This document shows positions 36,317-45,635 of a DNA stretch of 64,000 bases, one piece after another. Source of the DNA: Gracilibacillus caseinilyticus (GTDB lineage: Bacteria > Bacillota > Bacilli > Bacillales > Amphibacillaceae). The notes below the pieces were generated by a model. It was not told the DNA's origin, made no database searches, and was given only the letters and a program-made list of their open reading frames with translations. The DNA is taken from NCBI RefSeq assembly GCF_022919115.1, contig NZ_CP095072.1, positions 4,340,001 to 4,404,000 of the forward strand, written 5' to 3'. The position numbers and the translations under genes are program-made. Each line of letters begins with the position of its first letter. Position 1 is the stretch's first letter.

Positions 36317-38545
36317 ATGCCAATAGCTATTAATAGAGAACAAAGAGAATTTCACCTTTATAACGATCACATCAGTTACATCTTCCGTGTTTTAGAAAAA
36401 AGCGAACAGCTAGAACATTTATATTTTGGAAAGCGAATTCATCACAGAAAATCGTTTGAGCATTTAATCGAGCGAGAAGTTCGTCCCTCCTGTAACATGT
36501 TCGAAGGAGATCATACGTCTTCCATGGAACATACCAAGCAAGAATACCCAAGTTTTGGTTCTACCGATTTTCGTTTTCCTGCTCATGCCATTATTAGTGA
36601 AGAAGGTGGACACATCACCAACTTTACCTATCAAGAATATCGTCTATACCAAGGAAAAAAATCCTTAAAAACTTTACCGGCAACATATACAGAGGCTGAC
36701 ACAGAAGCAGATACGCTGGAGATCGATGTAGTCGATGACATCCTTAAATGTCGATTAACGTTATCTTATACTATTTATCAGGATAGGAACGTCATTACGC
36801 GACATGCTACTTTTAAAAATGAAGGGGAACTTAGTTACTCTCTTGAGCAAGCAATGAGTATGAGCGTCGACCTTCCTGACGATCAGTTCGACATGTTGCA
36901 CTTACAAGGGGCTTGGGCAAGAGAAGCACATGTTGAAACAAAAAGATTATCCAAAGGCATTCAGTCGATCTACAGTAATCGCGGAGCAAGCAGCCATGTC
37001 TTTAACCCGTTTATCGCCTTAAAAAGATTTAATGCCGATGAACATAACGGAGAAGTTTACGGCTTCAGCCTCGTATACAGCGGGAATTTTCTTGCTCAGG
37101 TAGAGGTTGACACGTATCAGGTTAGTCGTGTCACAATGGGAATTAACCCACAACGATTCAGTTGGAAATTACAACCTGGTGAGAGCTTCCAAACACCAGA
37201 ATGTGTAATGGTTTACACCGATAATGGGTTGAACGGAATGAGTCAAACCTTTCACAATCTCTATCGTGAACGCCTGGTCCGCGGATATTGGCGCGACAAA
37301 GTACGGCCGATCCTTATTAACAATTGGGAAGCCACCTATTTTGATTTTGACGAAGATAAAATATTGGAGATTGCAAGTACTGCAAAAGATTTAGGAATGG
37401 AATTATTTGTTTTAGACGACGGCTGGTTCGGTAAAAGAGATGATGACTCCAGTTCACTTGGAGACTGGTTTGAATATGAAGCAAAACTGCCAAACGGAAT
37501 GGCTGGTATAGCAGAAAAGGTAGAAGGATTAGACATGCGTTTCGGACTTTGGTTTGAACCTGAAATGGTATGTAAGGATACGAAATTATATGAAGAGCAT
37601 CCAGATTGGATCATTGCCACTCCGAACCGACGTGCTTCACATGGCAGGAATCAATTTGTACTAGATTTTTCCCGCTCTGAAGTGGTCGATTATATATATG
37701 ACCTGATGGACCGGATTATCGCCAAATCAAAAATCTCTTATATCAAGTGGGATATGAACCGCCATATTACAGAGGCTTATTCACAGGCACTGCCAGCTGA
37801 TCAACAAGGAGAAGTATTCCACCGCTATATATTAGGAGTCTACGATCTATATGAGCGACTTATAAAAAAATACCCTGAAATATTGTTCGAATCGTGTGCT
37901 GGTGGCGGTGCACGCTTTGACCCAGGTATGCTATATTATGCACCACAAACATGGGCAAGTGATGATACCGATGCAGTCGAACGGTTAAAAATTCAATACG
38001 GATCTTCGATGGTTTATCCGTTAAGCGCTATTGGCAGCCATGTCTCAGCAGTTCCTAATCATCAGGTTGGGCGACTCACCCCTATTGATACTCGTGCAGC
38101 AGTCGCTTATTTCGGTACGTTTGGCTATGAATTAGATATTACTCAGCTTACAGATACCGATAAAGCGAAAGTAAGAGAACAAGTGGCTTTCTTTAAACAG
38201 CATCGCCAATTAATAAGGGATGGAGAATTCCATCGTCTGCTCAGTCCTTTCGAAGGAAATGAAACGTCCTGGATGGTAGTCAGTCCTGATAAAAAGGAAG
38301 CAATTGTTGGTTATTATAAAACATTAGCAAAACCAAATGAGGCTTATCAGCGGATTAAATTAGCAGGACTCGATCCAAATAGATTGTATCAAGTAAACGA
38401 TTCAACAACGCATTATGGCGACGAGTTAATGAATGTCGGCATCATCCTTGCCGGAAATTACACCGATCGTGCCGGTGACTTCTGGAGCCGTGAACATCCA
38501 GGAGATTACCAGGCGAATCTATTTGTCTTGAAAACTATACAATAG
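36317..38545 (+). CDS. GH36 alpha-galactosidase
   Basis: 742 residues, no signal peptide, the usual size for bacterial GH36 tetrameric enzymes. N-terminal beta-sandwich (about 1-330), barrel with FVLDDGWFGKRDDD, FGLWFEPEMV, nucleophile D479 in YIKWDMNRHI, and acid/base D549 in TWASDDTDAVERL after SCAGGGARFD; C-terminal sandwich. It removes alpha-1,6-galactose from galactomannan or raffinose-type oligosaccharides in the cytoplasm. It is the only plus-strand enzyme gene of the locus, with its own operator-controlled promoter, and completes a galactomannan set with GH113, GH2, GH130 and the epimerase. Confidence 0.95.
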   Translation: MPIAINREQREFHLYNDHISYIFRVLEKSEQLEHLYFGKRIHHRKSFEHLIEREVRPSCNMFEGDHTSSMEHTKQEYPSFGSTDFRFPAHAIISEEGGHITNFTYQEYRLYQGKKSLKTLPATYTEADTEADTLEIDVVDDILKCRLTLSYTIYQDRNVITRHATFKNEGELSYSLEQAMSMSVDLPDDQFDMLHLQGAWAREAHVETKRLSKGIQSIYSNRGASSHVFNPFIALKRFNADEHNGEVYGFSLVYSGNFLAQVEVDTYQVSRVTMGINPQRFSWKLQPGESFQTPECVMVYTDNGLNGMSQTFHNLYRERLVRGYWRDKVRPILINNWEATYFDFDEDKILEIASTAKDLGMELFVLDDGWFGKRDDDSSSLGDWFEYEAKLPNGMAGIAEKVEGLDMRFGLWFEPEMVCKDTKLYEEHPDWIIATPNRRASHGRNQFVLDFSRSEVVDYIYDLMDRIIAKSKISYIKWDMNRHITEAYSQALPADQQGEVFHRYILGVYDLYERLIKKYPEILFESCAGGGARFDPGMLYYAPQTWASDDTDAVERLKIQYGSSMVYPLSAIGSHVSAVPNHQVGRLTPIDTRAAVAYFGTFGYELDITQLTDTDKAKVREQVAFFKQHRQLIRDGEFHRLLSPFEGNETSWMVVSPDKKEAIVGYYKTLAKPNEAYQRIKLAGLDPNRLYQVNDSTTHYGDELMNVGIILAGNYTDRAGDFWSREHPGDYQANLFVLKTIQ

Positions 38546-38556
38546 TTTTCAAGACA
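38524..38556 (+). terminator. Long hairpin over the GH36 stop codon
   Basis: TGTCTTGAAAACTAT (38524-38538) pairs perfectly with ATAGTTTTCAAGACA (38542-38556) around a 3-base loop; the stop codon TAG is inside. There is no T-run, so termination is uncertain. Confidence 0.5.
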
Positions 38557-38577
38557 GAGGTAAATATACAACTACCC

Positions 38578-39050
38578 TATAATACGGATTATGTTAACTA
38601 GCGTTGAATCCATATTGAAATCTAGTTAGAGGTATAATGTCGCTCCGGCCAACCACTTCGCGTCCTGCGGGGCAAGGCTGAAGCTAACTTTGTGAAAAAG
38701 ACCGCTTCACAAAGTGGATCTTCAGCACCTGCACGTCCCGCGGGAGTCTACGTGGTTGGCCTGCGCTAGGATTTGTACTCTACAACTTTAGGAATTGCTA
38801 GCATATTGATTGCATCCATAAATAACAGCATTTGAATAATATGATGCCTAGAACCACTGCTTTTAGCTGTCCTATAAGTTGTAGCACTTCCCTTAAGCGT
38901 AGGAAATATGCGGAGACTCCCGTGGAACCAGCACGAGCTGAAGCCGTGCCCACAGGACGCGGAGCATATTTCCGGAGCTTTGTTATGCACATACAAACTT
39001 TCAAAATTACCATGCTGCATTCAGTACCATTTTACATAATCCGTATTATA
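38578..39050. repeat. ITR-bounded intergenic element, copy D
   Basis: A 473-bp element with ends TATAATACGGATTATGTTAA (from 38578) and TTTACATAATCCGTATTATA (to 39050). The first arm, from GCTCCGGCCAACCACTTCGC to the CGTGGTTGGCCTGCGC near 38768, is nearly identical to copy A. The second arm carries GGAAATATGCGGAGACTCCC and CAGGACGCGGAGCATATTTC (about 38904-38975), which pair. Short reading frames here follow from the repeat and are not genes. Confidence 0.9.
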
Positions 39051-39134
39051 GGAACCAAGACTTCACTTTGAGCATAAATTCTTATCACTTCGACTTTATG
39101 ACTGTCATTATATGCTTGTCTAGCGTACACATAG

Positions 39135-39176
39135 AAAGGTTCCGGTTATCGGCGGACGATAATCGGAACCTTTTTT
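39135..39176. terminator. Terminator after the ThuA-Gfo operon
   Basis: AAAGGTTCCGGTTATCG (39135-39151) pairs with CGATAATCGGAACCTTT (39157-39173), with T-runs on both strands. It lies 7 bases beyond the minus-strand stop at 39183. Confidence 0.9.
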
Positions 39177-39182
39177 AATAAG

Positions 39183-39956
39183 TTATTTCGTTACCTCGTT
39201 TTGAATAACGTTTTTTAGCTCGGTGACATTTTCTTTTGCGCTTTCTAATGGATCACCGTCGAATTGTTCCTGTTCGATGACATACCAGTTAACTCCTGCT
39301 TCTTCACCTTTTTTCCACAATGAAGCAATGTCTAATGTACCTTTGCCAATCTCTATGCTTCGCTTCTCTCCATTCTCCACTGTCATATCTTTAATATGCA
39401 GCGACACTACCTGATCATAATAAGCATCAATGGTTTGAATTGGTTCATAGCCGGCATGAGTAATCCAGTAACAATCCAGTTCCATTTTAACATACTCTTT
39501 ATCTGTCTCTTCGAATAAAATATCAAAACCTCTTTTACCATTACCTAGATCAAAAAACTCCATATCATGATTATGATAGGCAAAGGTAAATCCGGCTTCT
39601 TTACATTTGCGACCGATTTCATTTAATTCTTGTGCAGCTCGGTAATAAGCAGATTCATCCGCTCTTAATTCATCTGGTAAGATCGGACAAATAATTAAAT
39701 CATTGCCGATGGTACGATTATAGGCTAAGGATGCTTCTAATTGTTCTCCTGTTAAACTATCAAAGGGCATGTGACTGCCGGCAGCAGCCAGGCCAGATTC
39801 GTCCATTACCTGTTTTAATTCATTTGCTGGTGTGTCAAAAAATCCAGCAAATTGAACAGCTTCGTAGCCCATGTCTCCAAGTTTTTTCAACGTTCCGAGA
39901 AAATCTTTGGAAGTATGATCTCGTACAGAATATAATTGAATTGCTATTTTCCCCAT
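39183..39956 (-). CDS. Sugar phosphate isomerase/epimerase-like protein (xylose isomerase-like barrel), gene 5 of operon
   Basis: 257 residues, no signal. AP_endonuc_2/xylose isomerase-like TIM barrel with metal-site segments AYHNHDMEF, MELDCYWITHAG, VVSLHIKDM and WYVIEQEQFD. Proteins of this group act as isomerases, epimerases, dehydratases or, in newer work, lyases on keto-sugars. Last gene of the five-gene operon that begins with ThuA; only 24 bases separate it from the Gfo/Idh gene before it. The precise reaction is not readable from sequence. Confidence 0.85.
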   Translation of the reverse strand: MGKIAIQLYSVRDHTSKDFLGTLKKLGDMGYEAVQFAGFFDTPANELKQVMDESGLAAAGSHMPFDSLTGEQLEASLAYNRTIGNDLIICPILPDELRADESAYYRAAQELNEIGRKCKEAGFTFAYHNHDMEFFDLGNGKRGFDILFEETDKEYVKMELDCYWITHAGYEPIQTIDAYYDQVVSLHIKDMTVENGEKRSIEIGKGTLDIASLWKKGEEAGVNWYVIEQEQFDGDPLESAKENVTELKNVIQNEVTK

Positions 39957-39980
39957 TTTTATCGCTCCTTTTCCAAAAAA

Positions 39981-41021
39981 TTATAGATTAATTGCTTTAC
40001 CAGTTTCCGCTGATTGATACAATCCGTCGATTATCTTCTGAATATTTGTTCCTTGTTTGGCAAATTGATCCGTTACATTGCCATCGATACAGTCCTTAAC
40101 AAAGGCATGAATCTCCTGATGGTGGGCATGTGCTTCTGGTAAATAAGCTGGCGTAATATCGATTAGTGTATCATGTTTTTCCTGGTACATTTTTAACGGA
40201 AAAATATCGGCACCACCTTTATTTCCCATCAAGGAAACCTGCATCGTATCTCGCTTCTCCACATTCGCCGCAAAAGCCGATTCTAACACTAATGATGCGC
40301 CGTTTTTGAACGTAATCATGCCCACTGCCATATCCTCGACCGTATAGTTTTGGTAATCCCAATTACCTAACAGGCCAACACCTTTTTTTGTACCAATTTG
40401 CTGATGGGTTTGACCGAGTACAACGGCCGGTTCCGGGTATCCCATTAAATATAGAGCGGTATCTAGCATATGTACACCGATATCGATTAACGGGCCACCG
40501 CCTTGTAACTCTTTATTGGTAAACACACCCCATCCCGGAATGCCACGTCGTCTGATTGCCTGCACACGACCAGAATATATTTCGCCAAGCTCACCGGCAT
40601 CGATAAAACGTCTAGCCGCTTGTGTTTCTGCCTGGAAACGGTAATGGAAACCATACATTAATAGTTTGCCAGATTGACTAGCTGCCTCTTCCATTTGTTT
40701 TGCTTCGGTTTGACTCATTGCAGGTGGTTTTTCGCACAATACGTGACAGCCGGCTTGCAATGCAGCAATAGCGGCATCCTTATGAAATTTATTTGGTACA
40801 CACACACTTACTGCGTCTAAATTCGCTTCAGCAAGCATTTCTTCATAATGTTCATATGCATGTTCAATCCGATGTGTGTCTGCAACTGCTTTTGCTTTCT
40901 CGTACACAACATCTGCTACTGCAACGATTTCGACTTGATCAGCTATTTGACTGTAGGCTGGAATATGAACATCTGTTGCAATGCCACCTGCCCCGATTAA
41001 ACCAACACGTAATTTTCCCAT
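39981..41021 (-). CDS. Gfo/Idh/MocA-family oxidoreductase, gene 4 of operon
   Basis: 346 residues. Rossmann fold with GLIGAGGIATDVHIPAY at the N-terminus, VLCEKPPAMS at about 95-105 (the family's active-site Lys in EKP), and GGGPLIDIGVHMLDTALYLMG with the conserved D-x-x-x-H dyad. Oxidises or reduces a sugar or inositol hydroxyl with NAD(H). Second of two Gfo/Idh genes in the operon. The two differ strongly, so they probably catalyse different steps. Confidence 0.88.
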   Translation of the reverse strand: MGKLRVGLIGAGGIATDVHIPAYSQIADQVEIVAVADVVYEKAKAVADTHRIEHAYEHYEEMLAEANLDAVSVCVPNKFHKDAAIAALQAGCHVLCEKPPAMSQTEAKQMEEAASQSGKLLMYGFHYRFQAETQAARRFIDAGELGEIYSGRVQAIRRRGIPGWGVFTNKELQGGGPLIDIGVHMLDTALYLMGYPEPAVVLGQTHQQIGTKKGVGLLGNWDYQNYTVEDMAVGMITFKNGASLVLESAFAANVEKRDTMQVSLMGNKGGADIFPLKMYQEKHDTLIDITPAYLPEAHAHHQEIHAFVKDCIDGNVTDQFAKQGTNIQKIIDGLYQSAETGKAINL

Positions 41022-41037
41022 CGTCTAATTCCTCCTT

Positions 41038-42006
41038 TTATACCCACCACATATCGGTCGGACTTTCCTTTATATTCACCGCTTGCAAATTGTCTACTGC
41101 TCGTTTGAAGCCTTCATCTACCGACATAATCGGATCTTCGTGTTCGATACTGATGACGTAATCATAGCCAAACGTGCGAAGCGCACTTATCATATTCGAC
41201 CATTCTTCGAGCCTGTGTCCGCAACCAACCGAACGGAAATTCCAAGCTCTCGTTTGAATATTGCCATAGGGCTGCATATCTGTCAGACCATACATGTTGA
41301 CATTATCCTGATCGATGTACGTATCTTTCGCATGAAAATGATGAATCGCATTTTCTTTTGCCAAAATTTTAATTGCTGCCACCGGATCAATTCCTTGCCA
41401 CCATAAATGACTCGGGTCAAGATTTGCCCCTATTGTCGGACTCGTTTGTTCACGCAGCTTTAACATCGTATACGGTGTATGAACGAGGAAACCTGCATGA
41501 AGCTCAATACCAATTTTCACACCGTGTTTTTCTGCTAAAGCACCAATTTCTTTCCAATAAGGGACTAATTTTTCTTCCCACTGCCATGTCAGAACATCCG
41601 CATATTCAGTCGGCCAAGGAGCAACCGGCCAATTTGGCGCTTTTGCCTGTTCATGATCTCCTGGAGTTCCAGAAAAACAATTAACCACTGGTACACCTGT
41701 TAGACCAGCTAACTCAATCGTTTTTCTCAGCACCTCATCACTTTCTGTTGCAAATGACTTATCAGGAGTAAGCGGATTACCATGACAGCTGAACGCACTA
41801 ATCGTAAGACCTCGTTCTTCAACCGCTTGCAAATATTGTGCTCGTTTATCTGGATCCGCTAACAACTCATCTAACTTACAATGTGCATCACCAGGATAGC
41901 CTCCAGTGCCGATCTCGACCGCATCCAAGCCGCTTGCTTTAACATGGTCGAGCATTTCTTCAAAATTCTTCTCTGCAAATAATACAGTAAACACACCTAG
42001 TTTCAT
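41038..42006 (-). CDS. Sugar phosphate isomerase/epimerase-like protein, gene 3 of operon
   Basis: 322 residues. Xylose isomerase-like TIM barrel: GLDAVEIGTGGYPGD, VKIGIELHAGFLVHTP, IGANLDPSHLWWQGIDP, HHFHAKDTYID and YVISIEHEDPIM, with Glu, Asp and His in the expected metal positions. The long form with the HLWWQGID segment is typical of proteins encoded beside Gfo/Idh/MocA dehydrogenases and ThuA. Lies 16 bases before the next Gfo/Idh gene. Reaction unknown. Confidence 0.87.
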   Translation of the reverse strand: MKLGVFTVLFAEKNFEEMLDHVKASGLDAVEIGTGGYPGDAHCKLDELLADPDKRAQYLQAVEERGLTISAFSCHGNPLTPDKSFATESDEVLRKTIELAGLTGVPVVNCFSGTPGDHEQAKAPNWPVAPWPTEYADVLTWQWEEKLVPYWKEIGALAEKHGVKIGIELHAGFLVHTPYTMLKLREQTSPTIGANLDPSHLWWQGIDPVAAIKILAKENAIHHFHAKDTYIDQDNVNMYGLTDMQPYGNIQTRAWNFRSVGCGHRLEEWSNMISALRTFGYDYVISIEHEDPIMSVDEGFKRAVDNLQAVNIKESPTDMWWV

Positions 42007-42026
42007 TGTTAAACTCCTTTCATTCG

Positions 42027-43052
42027 TTACAGTTGGACCATTTGTTTTGACTGATTGGATTGTAAGGCGCCAAGAATAATTTTTAGCGATCTCAAACCTT
42101 CTTCTCCATCAATTAATGGTTTTTTATCATGTGAAATACTATCGATGAAATGATCGACTACACCGGAAGAGGCTTGCCCACCACTATCATTCGTCTGAAT
42201 CTGTCCTAATTGATAATTCACCTTCGTTCCATCTGTGAAGGAAGCAATTAAACTGTAATCAGGGTCATCTTCTAAGCGGAGCATACCTTTTTCACCATAA
42301 ATAACAGTAGCATTGTCTTCTCCTGCTTTATAAGCCCAACTAGCAGTGAGCGTACCAATGATCCCGTTCTCACTTCGCAAAATGGTTACCGCTTGATCAT
42401 CGACATCACTATTCTCTTTCGCTGAGGCTTCGACCATTGCTGCTACCTCCGTAAATTCTGTGCCCAGAATATAGCGAATCACGTCAGATTTATGGACGCC
42501 AAGATCACCTAATGCTCCAATAAATGCTTCTTCTTTTCGGAAAAACCAACTGTCCTTGCCATCAATACTCCAGCCTTCAGGGCCACCATGTCCGAATGCA
42601 GTTCTAAAACTGTACACTTTACCTAATTCACCATTGGCGATCAGTTCTCTTGCCTTCTGATGACTGGGTACAAAACGTTGGTTATGAGCAATCATCAGTT
42701 TTTTGCCTGCTGCCTTACTGGCTTCAATCATTTGCTTCGCTTCTTCTTCCGATGTTGCCATTGGTTTTTCACATAACACATGCTTGCCATTTTCAGCAGC
42801 AAATATTGAAACCGGTGCATGTAAATAATTTGGCAGACAAACGCTGACTACATCTGCACCAGATTCCGTTATTGCTTGTTTATAAGCTGTATAAGCTGTC
42901 GCTTGGTATTCTGCGGCAGCTGATTGCGCACGATCTTCTTTAATATCGCATACTGCCACAATTTCTACTTGCTGATTTGCATGATATTCTGGTAAATGAC
43001 GGTGAATCGCAATACTCCCACAGCCAATTACCGCAACTTTTAATTTTCCCAT
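42027..43052 (-). CDS. Gfo/Idh/MocA-family oxidoreductase, gene 2 of operon
   Basis: The start is ATG 43052, four bases after the ThuA stop and behind GGAGAAGGGG; the frame to 43103 would overlap ThuA. 341 residues: KVAVIGCGSIAIHRHLPEY, VLCEKPMATS with the family Lys, FIGALGDLGVHKSDVIRYILG with the catalytic His region, and a C-terminal alpha/beta domain. NAD-dependent sugar dehydrogenase by family. Translational coupling with ThuA suggests a joint step. Confidence 0.88.
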   Translation of the reverse strand: MGKLKVAVIGCGSIAIHRHLPEYHANQQVEIVAVCDIKEDRAQSAAAEYQATAYTAYKQAITESGADVVSVCLPNYLHAPVSIFAAENGKHVLCEKPMATSEEEAKQMIEASKAAGKKLMIAHNQRFVPSHQKARELIANGELGKVYSFRTAFGHGGPEGWSIDGKDSWFFRKEEAFIGALGDLGVHKSDVIRYILGTEFTEVAAMVEASAKENSDVDDQAVTILRSENGIIGTLTASWAYKAGEDNATVIYGEKGMLRLEDDPDYSLIASFTDGTKVNYQLGQIQTNDSGGQASSGVVDHFIDSISHDKKPLIDGEEGLRSLKIILGALQSNQSKQMVQL

Positions 43053-43056
43053 TCTT

Positions 43057-43788
43057 TTACTCCCCTTCTCCTTTTGATTTAATCTCTTCGATTGCTTTAG
43101 CATTCCCGTAAGTTGAGATGGTACGCTCTACTGGTTGTGCCCATCGAACCGCATTTTGTATGACCAGTTGAACGTCCTTGTGATAATAGGTTGGATATGA
43201 TTCGTGACCTGGGCGGAAATAGAAGATTTTGCCGTGTCCACGTTTATACGTACATCCTGAACGGAAAACCTCTCCACCTTCAAACCAGCTGACAAGCACC
43301 AGTTCATCTGGGGCAGGTATGTCAAAATGCTCGCCATACATTTCTTCTTTTTCGATTTCTATATATTCTCCTATCCCTTCGACGATTGGATGAGTTGGAT
43401 CTACTACCCACATTCTTTCTTTTTCATCCGCTTCCCGCCACTTCAAGTCACAGCTTGTGCCCATCAGCTTTTGAAATATTTTAGAAAAATGGCCAGAGTG
43501 CAGCACAATCAAGCCCATTCCTTCCAATACTCGCTGATGGACTTTTTCCACAATATGATCTTCAACCTCATGATGAGCCATGTGTCCCCACCATATCATC
43601 ACGTCCGTGTTCGCTAGACGTTCCTCTGTTATACCATGATCGGGTTCGTCTAACGTTGCAGTCTCAACCGCTATGTCATCGGTTTCAAGAAATGATTGAA
43701 GCGCGTGGTGAATGCCCTGCGGATAGATATTTGCTACTTTTTCGTTATGCTGTTCATGCCGATATTCATTCCATATAAGTACTCGCAT
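43057..43788 (-). CDS. thuA: ThuA-like protein, gene 1 of operon
   Basis: The start is ATG 43788, seven bases after GGAG. 243 residues; class I glutamine-amidotransferase-like fold as in Thu[57 protein letters not shown], and [20 protein letters not shown]. ThuA proteins take part in the catabolism of trehalose, maltitol and related disaccharides through 3-keto forms in rhizobia; the exact reaction is not settled. First gene of the operon, divergent from an AraC-type regulator. The name is by family, not proven orthology. Confidence 0.85.
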   Translation of the reverse strand: MRVLIWNEYRHEQHNEKVANIYPQGIHHALQSFLETDDIAVETATLDEPDHGITEERLANTDVMIWWGHMAHHEVEDHIVEKVHQRVLEGMGLIVLHSGHFSKIFQKLMGTSCDLKWREADEKERMWVVDPTHPIVEGIGEYIEIEKEEMYGEHFDIPAPDELVLVSWFEGGEVFRSGCTYKRGHGKIFYFRPGHESYPTYYHKDVQLVIQNAVRWAQPVERTISTYGNAKAIEEIKSKGEGE

Positions 43789-44007
43789 CACTATACTCCT
43801 TTACTTATCCTATTTGCGCAGAAAATGATAGAAATATAACAACAGGTAACAACGGGATAGTTTTTTGTCACTATTTGTTACCCCTTACATCAGCGCAATG
43901 ATTTGCTTATTATAGTAAACGATAATAGACTTATTGAACATAAATGATATAATCATAACATGAACTATATTGCTATAATTAAAAACACTTAAAAAGGAGT
44001 ACCTCGA

Positions 44008-44772
44008 ATGAAGATAGGTTTTTGTGGATATTCATATCATGACCAACGCTTTTATACGTCCCATCATTCTCGCTACAATTCCTACCTTTTCCGGCTGCAG
44101 ACAGAGGGACAGGCGCAAGTGCTTGTCCATCAACAAACAGAAACAGTTGAAAAAGGAGATTTATTAATCATTAAACCGGGTGAAGAATATCAGCTTCATG
44201 TCGCTGCTGGTCAGCAAAGTGGGGACTTTAATTTATACTGTGAAGGTGAGTGGATTGACGCTCGTTTTAAGCATGCTCCTACGTTAACTAATATTGTAGT
44301 AGATGATGCAGTGCTTGACCTTTGGCATCACCTGATTATTGAGGAAAGAAGGCCGGAAAAAGAAAGAAACAGCGAACTTACCAATTATTTGGTCAGTGCA
44401 CTGTGTGTCGCCTTAGAAAGGGCTATAGATAAACGGTCTGATCCGTTATACCGGCCCTATGTTGTAACTAGAATGATGCGTTTTATTGAAGAAAACGCAA
44501 CCAAACAGGGGCTAAAGGTCGAAGATATTGCAGATCATTGTAATCTCAGTGTTTCGAGAAGCGTACACCTATTTAAAGAACATATCGGGAAAACAATGAT
44601 TGAATACGCACAATCAATTCGAGTGTCAGCCGCTATTAATCAAATGAAATATACGACAATGACCCTCGAAAATATTGCACAAAATTGTGGCTTTGGCTCC
44701 TATTCTTATTTTCATCGAGTTTTTAAAAAACATTATCAAATGTCACCCCGTGCATATCGCGATAAGATGTAA
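44008..44772 (+). CDS. AraC-family regulator
   Basis: 254 residues. An N-terminal cupin-like sensor (about 10-105, with KGDLLIIKPGEEYQLHV) and a C-terminal AraC DNA-binding domain with two helix-turn-helix units (about 150-250): VEDIADHCNLSVSRSVHLFKEHIG and the signature IAQNCGFGSYSYFHRVFKKHYQMSPRAYR (quoted in parts: NCGFGSYSYFHRVFKK). Divergent from the thuA operon across 219 bases, so it most likely activates that operon in response to its sugar. AAAGGAG precedes the ATG. Convergent with the next gene, with three bases between the stops. Confidence 0.92.
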   Translation: MKIGFCGYSYHDQRFYTSHHSRYNSYLFRLQTEGQAQVLVHQQTETVEKGDLLIIKPGEEYQLHVAAGQQSGDFNLYCEGEWIDARFKHAPTLTNIVVDDAVLDLWHHLIIEERRPEKERNSELTNYLVSALCVALERAIDKRSDPLYRPYVVTRMMRFIEENATKQGLKVEDIADHCNLSVSRSVHLFKEHIGKTMIEYAQSIRVSAAINQMKYTTMTLENIAQNCGFGSYSYFHRVFKKHYQMSPRAYRDKM

Positions 44773-44775
44773 CAA

Positions 44776-45453
44776 TTAACCTGTCATATCAGAAAGCATT
44801 TGCAACAGCTCTACTCGATTTTTGATATTTAATTTCTTATAAATAATCGACAAATAGTTTTTGACTGTTCCTTCACTAATACCAAGCTGATCCGCAATCA
44901 TGCGGTTCGTCCAACCTTTTTTCATTAATTGGATGATCTCTAATTCACGATTGTTCAGATCATTATTATGACTGAAACGCTCTTTGATATAATGTAATGA
45001 GCTCTCTCTTTCAATTCTTAACAGAGATTCTAATCGTTGTGAGAAATATTGCACCAGCTTCTGAGGAGCTACAAATTTACCGTCGATTATGAAACGTAAC
45101 GTATCTTTGAATTCATCGAGACCGGAACTTTTTAATATATAGCCATCTGCTGAAACGGATAAAACCGTTTCAATCGATTCTTCGTCATCATAAGCCGATA
45201 ACAACACTACTTTAATATTGGGATACAATTCTTTTAACTTCTTCGCACATTGCAAGCCATTCAACACGGGCATGTGAATATCTAATAAGACTAAGAAGGG
45301 ACGAATTTCTTTTTCATCAATAAAATCAAGCACTTCCTGCCCGTTCTTTAACGTCCCGATTACCTGAAATTCATCCATATCCTCTACAAAATTTGTAATC
45401 ATATCGCGAAAAAGTGTCTGAGATTCCGCAACAACTACCGTATGTTTTGTCAT
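44776..45453 (-). CDS. NarL/LuxR-type response regulator (orphan)
   Basis: 225 residues. Receiver domain (1-125) with phospho-acceptor D58 in LVLLDIHMPVLNG, the Ser/Thr at LLSAYDD and Lys in YILKSSG; LuxR-type helix-turn-helix (about 165-222) LNNRELEIIQLMKKGWTNRMIADQLGISEGTVKNYLS (quoted for position; key parts NNRELEIIQLM and GISEGTVKNYLS). No histidine kinase gene is in the window. It lies downstream of the exopolysaccharide-like genes on the same strand, separated by an AT-rich gap of 182 bases, so it may be part of that cluster's control. Confidence 0.92.
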   Translation of the reverse strand: MTKHTVVVAESQTLFRDMITNFVEDMDEFQVIGTLKNGQEVLDFIDEKEIRPFLVLLDIHMPVLNGLQCAKKLKELYPNIKVVLLSAYDDEESIETVLSVSADGYILKSSGLDEFKDTLRFIIDGKFVAPQKLVQYFSQRLESLLRIERESSLHYIKERFSHNNDLNNRELEIIQLMKKGWTNRMIADQLGISEGTVKNYLSIIYKKLNIKNRVELLQMLSDMTG

Positions 45454-45635
45454 TTACTCATTCCTCCTATACGTCTGGTAAGCATAATTTCTCACAAAAA
45501 TATTACCTTTATTCCTATCACTTACTTTATTATAACGTATATTTAATTCGTTTTAAAGAACAAAATAGTGTTATTTTACTATTTTTTATTACTTTTTTAT
45601 TATTGCCACCTTTCCTTCGAGGTAAACCCTTTTTA

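Noticed and set aside
38766..39071. Several short reading frames on both strands (for example 38766-39020 and 38832-39071)
   Set aside because: They lie inside element D, mirror its inverted arms, have no ribosome binding sites and no codon bias.
42650..43103. Start of the Gfo/Idh gene 2 at 43103
   Set aside because: That start would overlap thuA by 47 bases; ATG 43052 follows a good ribosome site and begins directly with the Rossmann strand.
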